This document shows positions 58,831 to 64,000 of a DNA stretch of 64,000 nt, one piece after another. The position numbers were made by a program, and so were the translations under genes. Below the pieces are notes generated by a model. It did no database searches and was not told the DNA's origin. It saw nothing but the letters and a program-made list of their open reading frames with translations. The stretch comes from Petaurus breviceps papuanus (Eukaryota; Chordata; Mammalia; Diprotodontia; Petauridae). The stretch lies in NCBI GenBank assembly GCA_028583685.1, contig JAMXIF010000043.1:5202130-5266129 (forward strand), given 5' to 3'. The stretch's first letter is position 1. Every line of letters starts with the position of its first letter.

Positions 58831-59660
58831 CATTATTACAAATCAAAACAACTCTTAGGTACCACATCTCACCAGCCAGACTGGCTAAGATGACAAAACA
58901 GGAGAATGATAAATGTTGTAGAGTATGTGGAAAAATTGTAACACTGATATATTGTTGGTGGAGTTATGAACTGATCCAGCCATTCTGGAGAGCAATCTGG
59001 AACTATGCACAAAGGACTATAAATAAGTACATACCCTTTGACCTAGCAATACCACTTCTAGGGCTATATACCAAAGAGATCAGAGAATTGGGAGGAGGAC
59101 CTGTATGTACAAAAATATTTATAGCAGCTCTTTTTGTGGTGGCAAAGAATTGGAAATCAATGGGATGCCCATCAATTGGGGAATTGCTGAACAAGTTGTT
59201 GTATATGAATGTAATGGAATACTACTGTGCTATAAGAAATGAGGAGCAGACAGACTTCACAATAGCTTGGAGAGACTTATATAAAACTGATGCTGAGCAA
59301 GAAGAGCAGAACCAGGAGAAATCTCTACACAATAACAAATATAATGTATGTGTGATGACCGACATGAATAGACTTGGTCCCTTTCAGCAATGTAAGGTTA
59401 TAAGACAACTCCAAAAGACTCATGACTGAAAGAGATACCCACATCCAGAAAAAGAGATACAGAATGTGAACTCAGTGAAACAAACTACTTGCTCTTTCTC
59501 TTTTTGTTGTTTTGTTGTGTTTCCTCTTTCACACTGCCATAATGGGGGTGGTGGCAAGAAAAAGAGGGAGCAAAAAAATAAAACTCAAGGGGCTGTGGAA
59601 CTGAATGCTATAAAATAAAAGTAAATAAATTTTAAAAGAAATAAAAAAGAAAGACAAAAA
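58831..59660 (+). mobile_element. 5'-truncated L1: ORF2 C-terminus and 3'UTR
   Basis: A single open frame at 58890-59429 (179 codons) carries the same ORF2 end as the 21.3 kb copy: CCRVCGKIVTLIYCWWSYEL, PFDLAIPLLGLYT, WKSMGCPSIGELLNKL. It is open to its natural-looking end, then a 3'UTR and A-rich tail (TTTTAAAAGAAATAAAAAAG). Integration removed everything 5' of the last ~200 codons. Confidence 0.85.
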
Positions 59661-60184
59661 TCAATGATTTTGAGGGCTTTTACAAATTAATGAAGAATGA
59701 ATTGAGTAGAATCCAGAATACAATCTATGTGAAAACAACATGAAAACTGTAAGAACTATGATTGAGACAATAACCATTCACCATTCCAGAGGAGCGAGGA
59801 TGAACCATACTATTCATTAGGGAGAGGTGATGGATGTAGGTTGTGGAGCTAGACACATTATGTTTTTGTATATAGCCATTAAATATGTTACATATAGTTG
59901 TATACAGTCACATTTTGCTTTATTATGCATAATTGTTATAAGAAATTTTCTTTCTTTTCTTTCTTTCTTTTCAATTGAGTTATGAGATGGGAAGAGAAAA
60001 TAGATTTTTTTAATTGAAAATAGCAGAGAGATGGGGGCTTGCTAGAGATGTGAAATGTTGCATGAACTAACAGATGAGGTCATGAGACCTTTCATGAAGT
60101 GAAAGTGATCTGTAAATGTATGTAACATAAAAATAAAACATTAATATAAAAGAAAGTATAAAAAAGAAAAAAAAAGTTTGGAAC
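59661..60184. other. Unresolved span
   Basis: A-rich and CT-rich stretches only (TTTCTTTCTTTTCTTTC near 59945). Confidence 0.5.
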
Positions 60185-60263
60185 CTCCCAATTGATTTTC
60201 CTATTTTAAATGTCTTCCCACTTCATTCTTTTTTTCCACAAACCTGCCAAAAATATTTTCCTA
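60185..60263 (+). mobile_element. L2 3' fragment, left half (interrupted by HAL1-like insertion)
   Basis: The text reads into 63223 onward as one L2-like sequence once the HAL1-like element is removed (TTTTCCTAAAATGCAGTTCTG joined to AACCCATCTTTTCTC). L2 is much older than the insertion. Confidence 0.45.
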
Positions 60264-60276
60264 AAATGCAGTTCTG
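60264..60276. repeat. Left target-site duplication of the HAL1-like element
   Basis: AAATGCAGTTCTG, identical to 63210-63222. The 13-base length fits L1-type target-primed reverse transcription. Confidence 0.9.
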
Positions 60277-60997
60277 GGGGGCAGAGTCAAGATAGCAGAT
60301 TAGAAGCAAGACCTCCCCTTGGCTCCCACTTCCACCTTGCGCTATCTATGTAAAAGGGGACTCTAAACAAACTTTGGAGATGCAGAACCCACAAAATGAC
60401 ACAGAGAAGCTAACTTCCCACTGAGGACAGCCAGGCAGACCTGCAGGAATTAGCCAGGGCAGCTCTCTGGGAGCCAAGCCCAGCCCCAGGCCAAGGTTTT
60501 AGACCCAGGGAAGGCCTGACCAGCCACCAGCCAGAGGGACCCCAGATCAGCAGCAGCTGTGGCCATTTCCAGATTTAGCTGTTGCTAAATAGATGCAAAG
60601 GACAAAGTGAGAGGCAAGGGCTGTCTGGACTTTGGGACCTAGTAAGAGGGAATTCATGGCTTTTGCCCCCGGGGCGAGAAGCCTCTAAGAAGCCTGCATA
60701 GCCAGCCAGCACCATGTGGCAGATTCAGCTCTTGGCCTGCAGAGTGTAGGGGGACCAAGCACCAGTCTGAGGGGTAATAGCTCTTGCTCTAACCTGCTTG
60801 GATCTGGATTCAGTCTAGGGTGGAAGTCCTGGGGTGTGTGTCCAGCTTGCCAGAGCATGTGGAGACCTCAGATAGGGCACCCATCTAATACCTCTGGCAG
60901 CTGAGAAAACCCCATCATTTGGGACAAAAGCTCCCCTGTCTGGTGGCAGAGTCCTATTGTGGCAAAAAGGCCAGGGGTCAAGTGACTGAGGGGCAAC

Positions 60998-62058
60998 ATG
61001 ACCAGGCAAAGGAAACAAAGGAGGCAGACGATTCCAACATTAGACTCCTATTTTGGGGAAAAAACAGAGCAAAGCATGGAAGAGGAGGAACACAGTGAAG
61101 TCAGAACTCCTGCACCAAAAGCTTCAAAGGAAAATACGAGCTGGTTACAGGCCATAGAGGACCTTAAGAAGCAGAGAAGAGAAGTGGAAGAAAAATTGGG
61201 AAGAGAAATGAGAACAATGCAAGAAAATTATGAAATGAGAGTCAACAGCCTGAATGAGGAAAATCACACCTTAAAAAACAGACTAACTTAAATGGCAAAA
61301 GAAGCTCAAAAAGGCAATAAGGAGAAGAATGCCTTAAAAAGTCGAATTTGCCAGATGGAAAAAGAATCTCAAAAGCTCAATGAGGAGAATCATTGCTTCA
61401 GAATTAGATTGAAGCTAATGGAAGCTAATGACTTTATGAGAAATCAAGATGCTGTTAATCAGATGCAAACAAATGAAAGAATAGAAGGCAATGTAAAATA
61501 TCTCATGGGAAAAACCAATGACCTGAAAAATAGATCCAGGAGAGATAATTTAAAAATTATTGGACTATATGAAAGCCATGATCAAAGTAAGAACCTAGAA
61601 ATCATCCTCCAGGAAGTTCTCAAAGAAAACTGCCCTGATGTTTTAGAACCAAAGAATAAAATAGAGGTTGAAAGAATCCACCAATCACCTCCTGAAAAAG
61701 ATCCCCAAAAGAAAACTCCTAGGAATATTACAGCCAGGTTCTGGAATTCCCAGATTAAGGAGAGAATATTACAAGTGCCAGGAAGAAAAAAAACTGAATA
61801 TTGTGGACACACAATCAAGATAATCCAGGATCTGTCAGATTCTACTTGAGGGATCAAAGGGCTTGGAATATGATATTTCAGAGGTCCAAGGAGCTGGGAT
61901 TAAAACCAAGGGTCACCTACTCAGCAAAACTGAGTATCATGTTTCAGGGGAAAATATGGTCATTTAGTGGAATAGAGGACTTTCAAGCATTCTTGCTGAA
62001 AAAACCAGAGTTGAATAGAAAATTTGACATTCAGATACAAGAAGCAAGAGAAGCATGA
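60998..62058 (+). pseudogene. L1-type ORF1 (RNA-binding chaperone) of the HAL1-like element, lightly broken
   Basis: ORF1p is the trimeric RNA-binding protein of L1 particles. From ATG 60998 the product starts MTRQRKQRRQTIPTLDSYFG and runs through a heptad-rich coiled coil (about residues 40-160). It then shows the RRM segment (SRRDNLKIIGLYE) and the C-terminal domain (RAWNMIFQRSKELGLKPRV, then GKIWSFSG). One TAA at 61289-61291 replaces what reads as Gln in the related copy at 29.9 kb (CAA to TAA). Near 61845 the frame shifts by one base relative to the expected reading, so the C-terminal domain continues in the next frame to the stop at 62056-62058. With only two lesions, this is the best-preserved ORF1 in the window. 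It is a LINE gene, not a host gene. Confidence 0.8.
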
Positions 62059-62165
62059 GAAGGTAAATGGAAAAGAAATCATATGGCACTTATCAATGTT
62101 CAACTATTAATATTCCTACATGGAAAAACAATAATTGTAACTGATGAAACTTTTCTCAGTATTTG

Positions 62166-62240
62166 AAGGGAATATATATATATATGTATATATATATATG
62201 GGTATATGGGCATATGAATACATATGTAAATGTGTGTATA
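62166..62240. repeat. (TA)n/(TG)n tract inside the HAL1-like element
   Basis: TATATATATATGTATATATA-type sequence; the 34.7 kb copy has the same tract at the same position. Confidence 0.85.
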
Positions 62241-62839
62241 TATGTTTACAGGTATACATAGAGGCACAGGACCAATTTAATAGGAAGGGATACTTAAAAG
62301 TTGAAATTAAGAGGTAAGAGAGGAATATAATGAGAGGAGATGGGGAGAGACAGAATGGGGTAATCTATTACATATAGAAGAGGCAAGGGAAAATGGTTAT
62401 AATGGAGGGCAAGAATAGGAAGGCAAAAGGGAATGGGTCAACCTTATTCCCATTTAATTTGGCTTGAGGAGGTAATAAAATACACACTAAATAGAGTATC
62501 ACACCCTCCAGGAGAGTAGGGGAGGGAATTGGATGAGAGGGGGGATCATGGAAGGGAAGGAAGGATGGGGGGAGGGAAGTTGGAAGCACCCACTTTTGAA
62601 AAGGGACAGGATCAAAGTAGAGAATAGAACAAGTGGGAGGTGGGATAGATGGGAGGGAAATATAGTCAGTCTTTTTAAAGAGTTCTTTAAACATGTTCTT
62701 TAAAAACATGTTATTGTTTTGCATAAGCCACACATGTGCCATGTACAACCTATACTGAACTGCTTATCTTCCCAGTAAGGGTGGGAGACAAGGGAGGAAG
62801 GGAATGAATCTGGAATTCAAAGTTTTAAAATCAAATACA

Positions 62840-62950
62840 TACATATGTATATATATATACACACACACATAAATATATACATATATGTGTATATATGTAT
62901 GTATATGTATAGATGTATGGGAATGTGCGTGTGTACATGTGTATATATAC
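62840..62950. repeat. (TA)n/(TG)n tract inside the HAL1-like element
   Basis: Second alternating tract in the 3' region. Confidence 0.85.
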
Positions 62951-63209
62951 TATTATTAATACTATTTTACATGTGATTGGGAAATAAGATATACAGGCAC
63001 TGGGGCATAGAGATCAACTGCAAAAAGAGAAAGGGGTATGGGAGAAAATATGGGAGAGATTGGAGGAGGGGATATCCTGTGGGACTGCTATTTTGGGGCA
63101 GTGGGTAGGGAAAAATTGGGGAGAAAATTCGTGACTCAAAATCTTGCTGAAATGAATAATGTAAAATCAGAAGTTAATTAAGCATTTGAAAAAAATAAAA
63201 GAGAATGTT

Positions 63210-63222
63210 AAATGCAGTTCTG
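63210..63222. repeat. Right target-site duplication of the HAL1-like element
   Basis: AAATGCAGTTCTG directly follows the A-rich tail and matches 60264-60276 perfectly. Confidence 0.9.
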
Positions 63223-63345
63223 AACCCATCTTTTCTCATTACTCAGTAAACTCTGTTGGCTACCTATAACCTCCAAAATCAAATATAATCTCCTCTGGCA
63301 TTTAAAACCCTTTACCATCTATTTTCTAGCTATAATACAAATCAC
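63223..63345 (+). mobile_element. L2 3' fragment, right half
   Basis: Contains the L2-like run from GTTGGCTACCTATAACCTCC to CTCTGGCATTTAAAACCC, matching the familiar L2 3' region (GGCTCCCTATTGCC then TGGCATTCAAGGCCC) at a diverged level. Confidence 0.5.
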
Positions 63346-63349
63346 TGTT

Positions 63350-64000
63350 CTTCCTATAATATATAGTTCAGACAAACTGAACAGGAAATGACATTACAAA
63401 ACCACTCATTTAGTAGTACTATAAAAAAATTGGGCAAAAAGTCATAGATTTATATGGAAAACTTTCTGTTGAACTGAAATCAGAAATATCTTGAGCTGAT
63501 ATCAGAAATATGTATGTATATGTGTATATATTTATATGAAAGTGTGAGCATACACACACTCACACACATACTCACCTATTTGTGTGAATCTATAACTTAT
63601 CCACTTGTTATATTGAGGAAATTAATAAAAAATTCGTTACTAATATAATGTTCATTTCACTAGACTCTGTGCCATGTATTAGCTATTATTAGTTATCATT
63701 TTTAAATGTGGAAATATTTTTGGTAGTTATGGCTTGAAAGAAGGTGAAGAGACTATTGTTTGGAATTCATCTTAATATATTTTATTTTTTCTTACCTTAT
63801 ACTTCTGATAGCACCATAATCCCCTTTAGTAAATACACTTGCTAAATTTTGGTTTGTTAATTTGTTAACATGATAAAGATAGAATATATTTTCCCTCCCA
63901 AGAGTATTCAAATTTTGAAGAAGATGAAAGAGGGGGGAGAGAGAGATACAGACAGAGACAGAGAGACAGAATGAATGAATGAGAATGATAAAGACATAGA
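63350..64000. other. Unresolved right end of window
   Basis: A TG/CA-rich tract at 63510-63580 and a GA-rich tract at 63930-63975. No gene. Confidence 0.5.

Larger units (their letters stand above)
60277..63209 (+). mobile_element. Full-length-looking HAL1-like (half-L1) retrotransposon: 5' leader, ORF1, long 3' region, no ORF2
   Basis: The element begins GGGGGGCAGAGTCAAGATAG and ends in an A-rich tail (GAAAAAAATAAAAGAG). It is flanked by identical 13-bp copies of AAATGCAGTTCTG. It holds about 720 bases of leader, an L1-type ORF1 (60998-62058) and about 1.15 kb of 3' sequence with (TA)/(TG) tracts. No endonuclease or reverse-transcriptase similarity is visible. HAL1 elements are known L1 derivatives that keep ORF1 only and must borrow an L1 reverse transcriptase. 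The perfect target duplication argues for a relatively recent insertion compared with neighbouring repeats. An L1 with an internally deleted ORF2 is the alternative. Confidence 0.8.

Noticed and set aside
62368-62748. 126-codon minus-strand frame
   Set aside because: Antisense to the 3' region of the HAL1-like element; low-complexity Pro/Ser composition from GGGA-rich DNA.
1-64000. tRNA genes, CRISPR arrays, bacterial-type operons
   Set aside because: tRNA-like A/B boxes occur only as SINE heads. Direct repeats are microsatellites or transposons. The sequence is plainly from an animal nuclear genome.

Overview
The window looks like a stretch of AT-rich, repeat-dense mammalian DNA, most probably from a marsupial. 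That assignment rests on recognising marsupial-type L1 3' ends, L1-ORF1-only (HAL1-like) elements, a tRNA-derived SINE with a GGGGCAGCTAGGTGG-type head, many MIR/THER-type CORE-SINEs, old L2 and L3/CR1 fragments and marsupial-type LTRs. No database search was possible. I see no multi-exon host gene. The window is either intergenic or lies inside a long intron.

The only host-gene-like coding sequence is an intronless TRIM-family copy at 41226-42380 (+). It keeps every zinc ligand of a C3HC4 RING and of a B-box 2, followed by a long coiled coil. A single in-frame TAA between RING and B-box interrupts it, and it ends without a recognisable complete PRY-SPRY domain. A polyadenylation signal follows 45 bases after its stop codon.

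Layout. 1-15 kb: microsatellites, scattered CORE-SINEs and L2 pieces, with long unresolved single-copy-looking spans. 15-18.5 kb: two solo-LTR relics and a palindromic hAT-like MITE. 20-28 kb: L2 and MIR, a 1.35 kb L1 ORF2 3' end (+), an older L1 3' end (-), a candidate minus-strand 3'UTR-like block, and an assembly gap in a (GA)n tract. 28-36.6 kb: two LTRs of a second family, two HAL1-like ORF1 copies (-) and a three-unit composite SINE inside one 13-bp target duplication. 38.8-42.5 kb: a second MITE, an LTR, an L3/CR1 piece and the TRIM copy. 43-49 kb: SINEs, a gap in (CT)n, and unresolved sequence. 49.4-53.3 kb: a nested cluster of endogenous-retrovirus LTR fragments with a ~0.83-0.86 kb tandem duplication and a GC-rich block. 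54.6-59.7 kb: L3/CR1, another long LTR and a 5'-truncated L1 3' end. 60.3-63.2 kb: a full-length-looking HAL1-like element with a perfect 13-bp target-site duplication, inserted into an L2 relic.

The features do not form an operon or pathway. The common thread is retrotransposition. L1-type machinery probably supplied the enzyme for the HAL1 elements, the composite SINE and perhaps the TRIM retrocopy. That link is inferred from family knowledge, not shown by this sequence.
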